Assembly: GCF_014652355.1 (NCBI RefSeq)
Contig: NZ_BMYQ01000002.1
Span: 338,480-402,479, forward strand
Direction: 5' to 3'
From: Gemmobacter lanyuensis
GTDB taxonomy: Bacteria; Pseudomonadota; Alphaproteobacteria; Rhodobacterales; Rhodobacteraceae
Length of the DNA stretch: 64,000 bases
The position numbers and the translations under genes are program-made. Positions 1 to 7,290 of this stretch are shown here, in pieces. The notes beneath the pieces are model-generated. The model worked only from the letters and a program-made list of their open reading frames with translations. It did no database searches and was not told the DNA's origin. The number at the start of each line of letters is the position of its first letter. The stretch's first letter is position 1.

Positions 1-420
1 ATGCTGGCAGTCATGGGGGGGCTGGGGCATCCGCTGGTGGGGCTGCTCTATGACCCGCGCTATGCCCATGCGGGGGCGATTGTCGTGGCCATTGCCTGCG
101 TGCAGATCCCGGTGGTGCTGGGCATGACCTATGATCAATCGGCGCTGGCCGCCGGGGATTCGCGCAATTTCTTTGTCGTCATGGCCCTGCGCGCGGGCGC
201 GCTGAGCGGGGCCTTCTGGGTCGGGGCCGCGCTGGACGGGCTGCGCGGCGCGCTGATCGGGCAGTTTATCGCGGCCACCGTGATGCATCTGCCGATCATC
301 TGGCTTGCCCGGCGTCACGGCGCCTGGGATCCGCGGCATGATCTGGCCTTTGGTGCCCTGGGGGCCATGCTGATCGCCGGCATCCTGTGGTGGAATGCGG
401 CAATTTTGGGGCAAATCTGA
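1..420 (+). CDS. Polysaccharide flippase-like membrane protein, C-terminal part (cut by window edge)
   Basis: The reading frame is open from the first base of the window, so the methionine at base 1 need not be the true start and this is probably the tail of a longer protein. The 139 visible residues form about four hydrophobic segments with short charged loops (for example WLARRHGAWDPRH near residues 100-112), as in the last helices of Wzx/MATE-type lipid-linked sugar flippases or PST transporters. Its place directly upstream of a priming sugar transferase, a chain-length protein and glycosyltransferases supports a role in moving lipid-linked oligosaccharide across the inner membrane. The family call rests on context and hydrophobicity; no diagnostic motif is visible in this fragment. 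Confidence 0.6.
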   Translation: MLAVMGGLGHPLVGLLYDPRYAHAGAIVVAIACVQIPVVLGMTYDQSALAAGDSRNFFVVMALRAGALSGAFWVGAALDGLRGALIGQFIAATVMHLPIIWLARRHGAWDPRHDLAFGALGAMLIAGILWWNAAILGQI

Positions 421-525
421 CGGGTAAAAACCGTGCATCTGCGCAGTATTTGCCCCTTTTTGGCCATGTTCGCAGCCTAGCGTTCATCCTGCAGATGTGA
501 CGCCCCAAGGAGGAGGCAAGGCAAC

Positions 526-747
526 ATGGCGATCGGCGTGGTGTTTTCTGGCGTTCTGTCGGGTTTGGCCGGGGTGATCTGGTCGGCTTGGGCGGGTCAT
601 GCGCTATGGGTGACGCTGTTGGCCTATCCCGTTGTCGGTATCCTCGGCGCTTTGGTCTTCCTGCTTTGCGCCCTGACGCTGATGTCTTTGCCGCCCGTGC
701 GGATGGCGCTGCGCACCCAGCCGACGCGTGCATCGCAAATCCACTAA
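526..747 (+). CDS. Small two-helix membrane protein, function unknown
   Basis: This 73-residue protein starts at an ATG preceded by a strong, well spaced AAGGAGGAGG ribosome binding site, which is the main reason to believe it is translated. It has two hydrophobic stretches, about residues 3-22 and 28-55, and a polar basic tail. I do not recognise a family. It lies between a flippase-like gene and the sugar transferase of an exopolysaccharide locus and is followed by a good intrinsic terminator, so it may be the last gene of the upstream operon. A role as a small partner of the polysaccharide machinery is only a guess from position. Confidence 0.65.
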   Translation: MAIGVVFSGVLSGLAGVIWSAWAGHALWVTLLAYPVVGILGALVFLLCALTLMSLPPVRMALRTQPTRASQIH

Positions 748-774
748 GCACAGCCCCCATTTCCCATTGGTTTG

Positions 775-807
775 GAAACAGTCGTCGCAGGTCGACGGGG
801 CTGTTTC
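775..807 (+). terminator. Intrinsic terminator after the small membrane protein
   Basis: GAAACAG (775-781) pairs with CTGTTTC (801-807), and inside it CGTCG (783-787) pairs with CGACG (793-797). A T-rich tract follows immediately. The position, 28 nt after the stop codon, fits termination of the upstream transcript. Confidence 0.75.
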
Positions 808-1106
808 TTTCGCTCTTGCGGCATGCCGTCCGACCTAGGACTGACCTCTGGCGGGGGTCCGGGCACCGAATCACCTGAAATGATTGAAATGCAGTCACTT
901 GGTGTTTGCATCTTTGGGTTGTGCCCTGTGTGAATGTGGCATCATTTTGGCGAAGATGCGGCAAAATTTCCCCGCTCTTTCTGCATCGCATACATCCAAA
1001 GGTCGCGGTTTGCTGTCGCCAAGGGAATGGTCGTCACGATAAAATGGATATGAGGACAGCCAAACCCCGAGTGTGAGTCATGTTCAGCACGTCCATCCGC
1101 CCGCAG

Positions 1107-1121
1107 CCGGTTGCAAACCGG
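1107..1121. promoter_or_regulatory. Perfect dyad CCGGTT-GCA-AACCGG, operator candidate
   Basis: Two perfect 6-nt inverted half-sites are separated by 3 nt, 66 nt upstream of the sugar transferase start. It could be an operator for an exopolysaccharide regulator or a small RNA hairpin in the leader. Only the symmetry is seen; no known binding motif is matched. Confidence 0.3.
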
Positions 1122-1187
1122 GTTCCATGCTCCGGTCAGGTCGTGTCGCAGGTTTTGGTGTTTCCGATTGTTTTTGGGTGACTGACA

Positions 1188-1901
1188 ATGGCTGCACCGC
1201 ATTTGCATATCCACTGTGCCACCTCGGTTCTTGCCGATGCGGCGGATCTGGCGCCGCGCACGGCGGCCAATGCACAGGCGCGCCCTGCGAAGGGCGGGCT
1301 TTACCGTCGGATGTTCAAGCGCGCCTTTGACGTATCCGCGGTGATCCTGTCTGCGCCCATCGTTGTACCGATCGTCGCGGCCCTTGCGGTGGCGGTATCG
1401 CGCGACGGGGGCAAGGCGTTCTATACGCAGCAGCGTGTCGGGCAGAAGGGCCGTATTTTCCGCATGTGGAAACTGCGGTCGATGGTGCCAGATGCCGATG
1501 CCCGGATGCTGCAATATCTTGCGGAGAATCCGACCGCACGGGCGGAATGGGATGTAACGCAGAAGCTGCGAAATGATCCGCGGGTGACGCCTTTGGGTCG
1601 GTTCCTGCGCAAAAGCTCGCTCGATGAACTGCCGCAACTCTGGAATGTGCTGATCGGCGACATGAGCCTTGTCGGCCCCCGGCCGATGATGCCGAACCAG
1701 CAGGCGCATTATCCCGGCGTGGCATATTATGCCGTGCGGCCGGGGATCACCGGCTACTGGCAAACGGCCGGGCGAAACCGCACCACCTTTGCGGCGCGCG
1801 CCGATTATGATGCGGCTTACGAACAGGACCTGTCGCTTGCCACCGACCTGAAGCTTTTGGCGCAGACGGTCGGGGTGGTTTTCAACGGCACCGGTTACTG
1901 A
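1188..1901 (+). CDS. Undecaprenyl-phosphate sugar phosphotransferase (ExoY/WcaJ-type priming glycosyltransferase)
   Basis: The 237-residue protein belongs to the bacterial sugar transferase family that moves a sugar-1-phosphate from a nucleotide sugar to undecaprenyl phosphate, the first committed step of exopolysaccharide repeat-unit assembly at the inner membrane. After an N-terminal polar tail of about 40 residues comes the basic segment YRRMFKRAFDV, one hydrophobic helix (about 53-70), and the catalytic core with KLRSM, the SLDELPQLWNVLIGDMSLVGPRP motif region (about residues 142-165) and RPGITGYWQ. The short length without extra N-terminal helices is like ExoY rather than WbaP. The gene is monocistronic: a long leader precedes it and a strong terminator follows it. 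Substrate sugar cannot be read from the sequence. Confidence 0.9.
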   Translation: MAAPHLHIHCATSVLADAADLAPRTAANAQARPAKGGLYRRMFKRAFDVSAVILSAPIVVPIVAALAVAVSRDGGKAFYTQQRVGQKGRIFRMWKLRSMVPDADARMLQYLAENPTARAEWDVTQKLRNDPRVTPLGRFLRKSSLDELPQLWNVLIGDMSLVGPRPMMPNQQAHYPGVAYYAVRPGITGYWQTAGRNRTTFAARADYDAAYEQDLSLATDLKLLAQTVGVVFNGTGY

Positions 1902-1920
1902 GAGTGATTTGAGCGTGTCC

Positions 1921-1947
1921 CCCGCCGTCGGCCAAGCTGACGGCGGG
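1921..1947 (+). terminator. Intrinsic terminator of the sugar transferase gene
   Basis: CCCGCCGTC (1921-1929) and GACGGCGGG (1939-1947) form a perfect 9-bp stem with a 9-nt loop, followed by TTATTTCTTTC. It lies 20 nt after the stop codon and before the convergent Wzz-like gene. Confidence 0.85.
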
Positions 1948-1964
1948 TTATTTCTTTCGGGCGG

Positions 1965-3215
1965 TCATCCCTGCCGCATCCGCCCGGGAAACAGACGCTG
2001 CCAGATGGATTTGCGTGGCGCGACCAGCCCCAGATCAGGGATCGAAATCACCGGACGGATGTCCAGCTCGCGCTGCATCTGCGCGGCACTGCGTAGCACG
2101 GGGTGCATCAAATCCAGCGCGAAGGCCAGGCCCAGCCCCGCGATCAGGCTTGCGAGGGCCCCGGCCATCGCAATCTTCTTGCGCCCCCCGCCAGCGGGAT
2201 ATTCCGGCACGATGGCACGTTCCAGCAAGGTGAAATGCTCGCTGTGGTTTTCCTCTTCGAGACGCAGGCTGGTTTCGGCCTCGGCCTTGCGGGCGGTTGC
2301 GGCCTCATACTGGCTTTGCAACTGCTGCAATTGCCGGTCATAGGCGCCCAATTGACGCTCCACCTCGGGGGACTGGGCTTCTTGGGCAAGCAGCGCGTCC
2401 CGCTGGGCTTCAAGCCCGGCAAGCTGCTGATTCAAGACACCTTCCTGAACGCTCAGGTCTTCGATCCGACGGCGGTCGGTTTCGCGCAGCCGTTCTTTCG
2501 CCTGCAGCGCGGCGCGTTCCGCCTGCACCGCCAAGACCTGCTGGGAGACGCGGCGCAGATCGGTTTCCAAGGCGGCTCGGTCGGTCGTGCTGCCCCGTGT
2601 CAACGCCCCCACATTGGCATTCTTGTAGGCGGTGACCTCGGTCTCCAACGTGGCGATCTGACTGGCGAGGCGCGTCGCCTCGGCGGTGAAAAAGGTCAGG
2701 GAATCCCGCGCCCGGCTGGCCTGTTGCGCCACGGACATGTCCAGCACCCCCTGCGCAAAATCATTGGCCACGCGCGCCGCCTGTTCGGCCGTGCCCAGCC
2801 GCGCGGTGATCAGCAAGGCCGAAACCGAAGTGGGCTGGCCAAAGGTCTGCTGGCTGGCCGAGGCAATGCTTTGGAACGTCACGGCACTGCGCAGCGCAAA
2901 GAGCTTTTGCTCCACGCTCATTCCGGGGGCATCGGTGAAAAGACCGTGCCGATCCATCACGGCCAAAAGCGCATCGCGCGTGGTCAACCGTTGCTCGATG
3001 GTCTGCAACAACCGTGCGATTTCTGTCGTGGCCGCATCTCCGGCGCCGATCACGGGGGTTTCCACTTGGATCACCGCGACGCTTTCATACACCTGCGGTT
3101 TGGACAGTGCGACCAACACCGACAGGACAGCGCCGACCACACAGACCAGCGCAATCAGCGGCCAGCGGCGGACGAGCAAGCTCAGGAATTCATCGAACGA
3201 CTGGATCGGCCCCAT
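1965..3215 (-). CDS. Wzz/GumC-type polysaccharide chain-length determinant protein
   Basis: This 416-residue inner-membrane protein has the layout of a polysaccharide co-polymerase: a short cytoplasmic start, a first transmembrane helix at about residues 17-38, a long periplasmic part, and a second helix at about 347-367 followed by a cytoplasmic tail with the ISIPDLG segment. The middle (about 165-330) is rich in Leu, Glu, Gln and Arg in heptad-like spacing and should form coiled coils, as in Wzc/GumC proteins. Such proteins set chain length and couple synthesis to export. It ends 3 nt from the ATPase gene and is cotranscribed with it, so the Wzc functions are split over two polypeptides as in Gram-positive CpsC/CpsD. 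Confidence 0.85.
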   Translation of the reverse strand: MGPIQSFDEFLSLLVRRWPLIALVCVVGAVLSVLVALSKPQVYESVAVIQVETPVIGAGDAATTEIARLLQTIEQRLTTRDALLAVMDRHGLFTDAPGMSVEQKLFALRSAVTFQSIASASQQTFGQPTSVSALLITARLGTAEQAARVANDFAQGVLDMSVAQQASRARDSLTFFTAEATRLASQIATLETEVTAYKNANVGALTRGSTTDRAALETDLRRVSQQVLAVQAERAALQAKERLRETDRRRIEDLSVQEGVLNQQLAGLEAQRDALLAQEAQSPEVERQLGAYDRQLQQLQSQYEAATARKAEAETSLRLEEENHSEHFTLLERAIVPEYPAGGGRKKIAMAGALASLIAGLGLAFALDLMHPVLRSAAQMQRELDIRPVISIPDLGLVAPRKSIWQRLFPGRMRQG

Positions 3216-3218
3216 GGA

Positions 3219-4169
3219 TCAGCCTTCCGACCGGCGAAACAGCTTGCCATAGCGGTAGCGCCGCAAGCTGCGTTCCTCGGCGCGGTTCAGCACCACGCCC
3301 ATCAGTTGGGTCCGCCCTTCGAACAGGCGTTCGCAGGCGCGCACGTCCTCGGCCGTGGTCTTGGTGGCATCTGCAACAAGCAGGACGGCATCGACATGCG
3401 GCAGGATCGAAATCACATCATCCGAGCCGAGGGCATGCGGCAGGTCCAGCACCACGACCGTGGGGTCCAGATGGTCAACCACGGCCTTCAACGTGGCGGT
3501 GGTGCGCGGGTCAAGCAGTGTCTCGGCCGCCCGCGGCACCGGGTCGCTGTTCAGGGCCAGCGCGAAATTCCCGCCGACGCGCCGCAAGTGGGATTCCAGC
3601 GGCTGATCCCCGGACAGCACATCGGGCAGTGATCCGGGGGCAAGCCCGAACAGCCGGGCAAGATCCGGGTGGCGCAGTTCCAGATCCACCAGCACGGTCT
3701 TCGCCCAGCTGAGCCGCGCGAGCGATAGGGCCAGATTGGCTGCGACCATGCTTTTGCCACAGCCATGTGTGGGTGAGGTCACGGCGATCCGTTTCCAGCC
3801 ACGTTCCTGCATGGCATGCACCAGCCGCGTCCGCAGAATATCGAATTGCGCGGTGATGGCATGATCCGCCGTATCTGGAAACAGACCGTTTCGCAGCAGA
3901 TTTTCGCGGTCAAGCGTGACCGCATTCAGCGTCTCCCAGACCCGTTCGGGCCGATGGCGAACCGGGGGCGGATTGAAAATCTCGATGGTGCCGGCGTGGC
4001 TTTGTGGCCGCGCTGCCGGAGCGGTGCGTCCGCGGAACAGCGAGATCCCGGTTGCACGCTGCCCCGCCCCTTGGGCCAGTCGATCAGCAAAGTCATCGTC
4101 ACCCTGCATGAAATCCACCATATCTAGGACGGGAGGGGCGCCACCCTGCAAGATTTTGTAGTGCGTCAT
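3219..4169 (-). CDS. CpsD/CapB-type ATPase (BY-kinase-like partner of the chain-length protein)
   Basis: A P-loop ATPase of the MinD/BY-kinase type. The Walker A region reads SPTHGCGKS, followed by NLALSLARL. An A'-like motif TVLVDLELRHPDL and a Walker B-like VVVLDLP come later, and the C-terminal part has the VLLVADATKT and GVVLNRAEERS segments typical of CpsD. The frame is open to a GTG at 4226, but the ATG at 4169 has a GGAG about 13 nt upstream and is preferred, giving 316 residues. The C-terminus ends in YRYGKLFRRSEG, so only two tyrosines are available; BY-kinases usually carry a longer tyrosine cluster. The gene sits directly upstream of the Wzz-like gene. It probably regulates polymer length or export; kinase activity is inferred. 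Confidence 0.8.
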   Translation of the reverse strand: MTHYKILQGGAPPVLDMVDFMQGDDDFADRLAQGAGQRATGISLFRGRTAPAARPQSHAGTIEIFNPPPVRHRPERVWETLNAVTLDRENLLRNGLFPDTADHAITAQFDILRTRLVHAMQERGWKRIAVTSPTHGCGKSMVAANLALSLARLSWAKTVLVDLELRHPDLARLFGLAPGSLPDVLSGDQPLESHLRRVGGNFALALNSDPVPRAAETLLDPRTTATLKAVVDHLDPTVVVLDLPHALGSDDVISILPHVDAVLLVADATKTTAEDVRACERLFEGRTQLMGVVLNRAEERSLRRYRYGKLFRRSEG

Positions 4170-4487
4170 CGGCCGGTCCGGGCTCCAACACAGCGACACG
4201 GGGGCCGCGGGGGTCACATTGAACACCCGCCTTGCGGCGGAAAATGTTGTCGGAATAACCCAAGGTTCACCCGAAGGTGACGCTGCGCTGGATTCGTCCG
4301 GGCCCCCGCCCAGTTACCGACCTTTATCAGAAACGCCTTCAAAATGGAAGAGCGGCCGCCCTTCGGATGCGCGGCGCGATGGCGCGACAACCCTTCGCAC
4401 CCATCGGCGAATTCCCTGCCTTTTTCTTGCCTTGCGGGACGCTGCCGCGCGCTTAGGATGGCTGCACGTCACCAGGAGTTGGGTGCA
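4170..4487. other. 318-nt divergent intergenic region
   Basis: This stretch lies between the leftward CpsD-type gene and the rightward GT2 gene and should hold both promoters. A perfect dyad TCACC-CGAA-GGTGA is present at 4267-4280 near its middle. Open frames run through parts of it on both strands, but none has a better start than those chosen. I see no clear -35/-10 pair. Confidence 0.4.
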
Positions 4488-5435
4488 ATGACGATTGTTG
4501 ATGCGGTTGTGATCGGGCGCAATGAAGGCGCCCGCCTTGTTGCTTGTCTTGATAGTTTGCGCGGACGCGTCCGCAGATTGATTTACGTAGACAGCGGTTC
4601 CACTGACGACAGTCTGATCACCGCTGCAGCCCATGGTGCCGAGGTCGTGGCGCTGGACCCGCGTTTGCCGTTTACGGCGGCGCGGGCACGGAATGCCGGT
4701 CTGATTTGGTTGACCGCCGATCCGCCTGATTTCGTGCAGTTGGTCGATGGGGACTGCATTGTCCAGTCCGGCTGGCTGACCAAGGCTGCCCGCTTTCTGG
4801 AGGAGCATCCCGATGTCGTCGTGGTCTGCGGGCGGCGGCGTGAACGCTATCCGGAACGTTCGGTCTACAATCGGCTTTGCGATCAGGAATGGAACACGCC
4901 GCTTGGTGAGACGCTCGCCTGCGGCGGGGATGCGCTGATGCGATATGCGGCGGTGGCGGCGGTCGGCGGGTTTGATGCCACGCTGATTGCGGGCGAAGAG
5001 CCCGAACTTTGCCTGCGTCTGCGCCGGGCCGGGGGGCGGATCTGGCGGCTGGATCTGGAAATGACGCTGCATGATGCCGCGATGCTGCGCTTTGGCCAGT
5101 GGTGGCGCCGGGCCCGGCGGGCAGGCTATGCCTTTGCCGAAGGGGCCTATCGCTATGGGCGGGCACCCGAGCGGCACTGGTTGCGTGAAACCCGCCGCGC
5201 GTTGGTTTGGGGGTTGGGGGTGCCGATTGTGGCGGCCTTGGGCAGCGTGCTGAGCCCGGCAGCGCTGCTGATCCTGACGGTCTGGCCAGCGCAGGTGTTG
5301 CGGCTGACCCCGCGGCTCGGGGTGGAGGCCGCGGTTTTCACTGTGCTCGCCAAACTGCCCGAGGCGCAGGGCGTGATCAGTTTTCATCTGGTCCGGTGGA
5401 TGGGACGGCAGCCGGAACTGATCGAATACAAATAG
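4488..5435 (+). CDS. Family 2 glycosyltransferase, membrane-anchored
   Basis: The start is placed at the ATG 4488 because AGGAG lies 9 nt upstream; the frame is open further to 4344 but those extra residues do not resemble the family. The 315-residue product opens with VVIGRNEGARLVACLDSL, then YVDSGSTDDS, typical of the GT-A nucleotide-sugar fold. FVQLVDGDCIV carries the DxD-like metal site and IAGEEPELCLRLRRAG corresponds to the acceptor/catalytic region. A hydrophobic stretch near residues 240-285 suggests membrane association. It should transfer a sugar to the growing lipid-linked repeat unit. Donor and acceptor are unknown. It converges with the WecG-like gene, 3 nt away. Confidence 0.85.
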   Translation: MTIVDAVVIGRNEGARLVACLDSLRGRVRRLIYVDSGSTDDSLITAAAHGAEVVALDPRLPFTAARARNAGLIWLTADPPDFVQLVDGDCIVQSGWLTKAARFLEEHPDVVVVCGRRRERYPERSVYNRLCDQEWNTPLGETLACGGDALMRYAAVAAVGGFDATLIAGEEPELCLRLRRAGGRIWRLDLEMTLHDAAMLRFGQWWRRARRAGYAFAEGAYRYGRAPERHWLRETRRALVWGLGVPIVAALGSVLSPAALLILTVWPAQVLRLTPRLGVEAAVFTVLAKLPEAQGVISFHLVRWMGRQPELIEYK

Positions 5436-5438
5436 GCC

Positions 5439-6185
5439 CTAGCGCATCCGCAGGGCGCGCAGGGCCTCAAGCGGCAAAAGCTTGAGGCATGCCCAATAGC
5501 GCGGGATCAGCCGCTTGGGATTGGTCATCATCCGCCAGGCCCATTCCATGGCAATCTGCTGCACCCAGACCGGCGCGCGTCTTTGCGTGCCGGCCAGAAA
5601 ATCCAGCCCGGCGCCGATGCTGGCAAAGCCGACCTGCGGCGCCAAGGCGCGGCCCCGCGCCGCCAGCCGTTCCTGTTTGGGCGCGCCAAGGGCAAGCAGG
5701 GCAAGGCCGATCCCGGCCTCATCCAGCTGGCGCAGGATATCGGCGGCTTCGGGGCCATCCGGGTCAAAGCCCATCGCCGGGGCCAGGGTCAGCGGAATTT
5801 GCAGCCCTGGAACTTCGGCCTGCAATGTGACCGCGGCGCTGGAAAGGGCTGCGGCCGTCGATCCGACCAGCGCCACCGGCACGCCCGCCTGCGCGGCAAG
5901 CCTTGCAAGTGGCAGCACCATGTCCGACCCGGCCACGCGCTGAACCGGCCGGCGCGCCATGCGCGACAACCAGACGATCGGGTTCCCGTCGGCCACGACC
6001 AGATCCTGCGCGGCATAGGCCCGTCGAAAGCTTGCGTCGCCGCGCAGCTTCACCAGATGATCAAGGTTGATGGTTGCAAGGGCGAAACCCTGCCGCTGCG
6101 CTAGCCTGTCGCGCACCGTCGCAAGCAAAGCGGCAGCGTGGGGCTGGCTGACGGTCAGGGTGACGTCCGGATAAACAAACTGCAT
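5439..6185 (-). CDS. WecG/TagA/CpsF-family glycosyltransferase
   Basis: The 248-residue product contains the family hallmarks: ATINLDHLVKLR near the N-terminus, VADGNPIVWLSRM, RVAGSDMVLPL, then ALLALGAPKQERLA and VGFASIGAGLDFLAGTQRRAPVW. WecG and TagA enzymes add N-acetylmannosamine(uronic acid)-type sugars to undecaprenyl-linked intermediates on the cytoplasmic face. The ATG at 6185 is preferred to the one at 6218, since AGGAAG sits about 12 nt before it and its first residues (MQFVYPDV) start the conserved fold. It is the only leftward gene between GT2 and acyltransferase genes of the same locus, so it may be expressed separately. Donor sugar not determined. Confidence 0.88.
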   Translation of the reverse strand: MQFVYPDVTLTVSQPHAAALLATVRDRLAQRQGFALATINLDHLVKLRGDASFRRAYAAQDLVVADGNPIVWLSRMARRPVQRVAGSDMVLPLARLAAQAGVPVALVGSTAAALSSAAVTLQAEVPGLQIPLTLAPAMGFDPDGPEAADILRQLDEAGIGLALLALGAPKQERLAARGRALAPQVGFASIGAGLDFLAGTQRRAPVWVQQIAMEWAWRMMTNPKRLIPRYWACLKLLPLEALRALRMR

Positions 6186-6335
6186 GTCGATACCTGTTAC
6201 TTCCTTTCGCTTTAGCATGGCTGCCGGTGTTTTTCAGTATGCAGGAGCAGGAAAAACACTTTGTTTCCCGGCTTGCCACGGTCCCGCATGGGGTGATGAT
6301 GGACAGCGGGGGGCGCGCTCGCGTAGCCAAGGGGG

Positions 6336-7241
6336 ATGACCGACCCACGATCCCCTTCGGGCCATCCGCACCGGCAGGCCATCGACCTCGCGCGCTTTTT
6401 GGCGGCGTTCGGGATTGTCGTGGCACATGCGACCGTTTCTCCGCGGGATTGGGTGGGGCATCTGGCCCTTGCGCTGTTCCTGATCCTGACGGCTTTTCTG
6501 GCGGTGCAGTCCGTGGCGCGGGCTGGCGGGCGCTATGGCTGGCTGCGGCGGGCGCGTCGGTTGTTCCTGCCGTGGGTGTTCTGGTCGGTGCTCTATCGTC
6601 TGCTGGATCTGGCGATTTCGGATGATCCTGACCGGTTCATCCCCCTGCGTGAGCCCTTTTCCCTGCTGGTCGGCCCGGCGGTTCATTTGTGGTTCTTGCC
6701 CTTTGTCATTCTGGCCATGATCCTGGTGCAGCCCGTCGCCCTTTGGGTGACCGACGCGCAGAGGTTGGCCCGGGCGCTTGGTCTGCTTTTGCTGGGGGGA
6801 GTTGGTCTGTTCTGGGTGCATGGCGCGTTCATCCTGCCTGAGCCGTTTCCCCAATGGGCCTTCGCACTGCCGCTTTATGCCTATGGCCTGTTGCTGGCCC
6901 CTGCCCATCGGCTGGGCCGGGTCGGATGGCTTTTGGGGGGGATGGCGGTGCTTTCGGGGCTGATGTGGTGGGTCGATCCGCAGCCCTGGCCGCTGACGGC
7001 GCTGGGTGCGGCGCTGTTGTTCGAACTGTTCTGGCGCCTGCCGCTGCGCCACCCGATCCTGCCGTGGCTGGGCAGCGTGGCCTTCGGCATCTATCTGATG
7101 CATCCGTTCTTCATGCTCTTTGCCTACAAGGCCTTCGGTGAGGATGTCGGCTGGCCGCTCAAGACGGCAGTGGCCTTCGGTCTGTCCTGGGCGGCGACCT
7201 TGGGCATACAGCGGCTGCCCGTGCTGCGGACCATGGTTTGA
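6336..7241 (+). CDS. Acyltransferase-3 family membrane protein (sugar O-acyltransferase)
   Basis: The 301-residue protein has about ten hydrophobic helices and the family signature near the N-terminus: AIDLARFLAAFGIVVAHAT, with the histidine of the R-x(n)-H pair needed for acyl transfer. HLWFLPFVILAM in the middle and a C-terminal GIYLMHPFFM are also typical. Such proteins acetylate or succinylate exopolysaccharide or O-antigen sugars using acyl-CoA. The only purine-rich run, AAGGGGG, touches the ATG directly, so the start or its ribosome binding is unusual. It is followed 49 nt later by the ligase/polymerase-like gene. Confidence 0.85.
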   Translation: MTDPRSPSGHPHRQAIDLARFLAAFGIVVAHATVSPRDWVGHLALALFLILTAFLAVQSVARAGGRYGWLRRARRLFLPWVFWSVLYRLLDLAISDDPDRFIPLREPFSLLVGPAVHLWFLPFVILAMILVQPVALWVTDAQRLARALGLLLLGGVGLFWVHGAFILPEPFPQWAFALPLYAYGLLLAPAHRLGRVGWLLGGMAVLSGLMWWVDPQPWPLTALGAALLFELFWRLPLRHPILPWLGSVAFGIYLMHPFFMLFAYKAFGEDVGWPLKTAVAFGLSWAATLGIQRLPVLRTMV

Positions 7242-7290
7242 CGGGCACCCCAATGCTAGACTGCGTCCCACCCGCTACAGGAGGTCGCCC

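Larger units (their letters stand above)
748..1187. other. 440-nt gene-free region upstream of the sugar transferase
   Basis: No convincing coding frame is seen here. The left end holds an intrinsic terminator (775-807). The rest, about 380 nt, is the likely promoter and regulatory region of the sugar transferase at 1188. It is less GC-rich than the genes and contains a short perfect dyad at 1107-1121. I could not pick a promoter with good -35 and -10 boxes. Confidence 0.5.
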
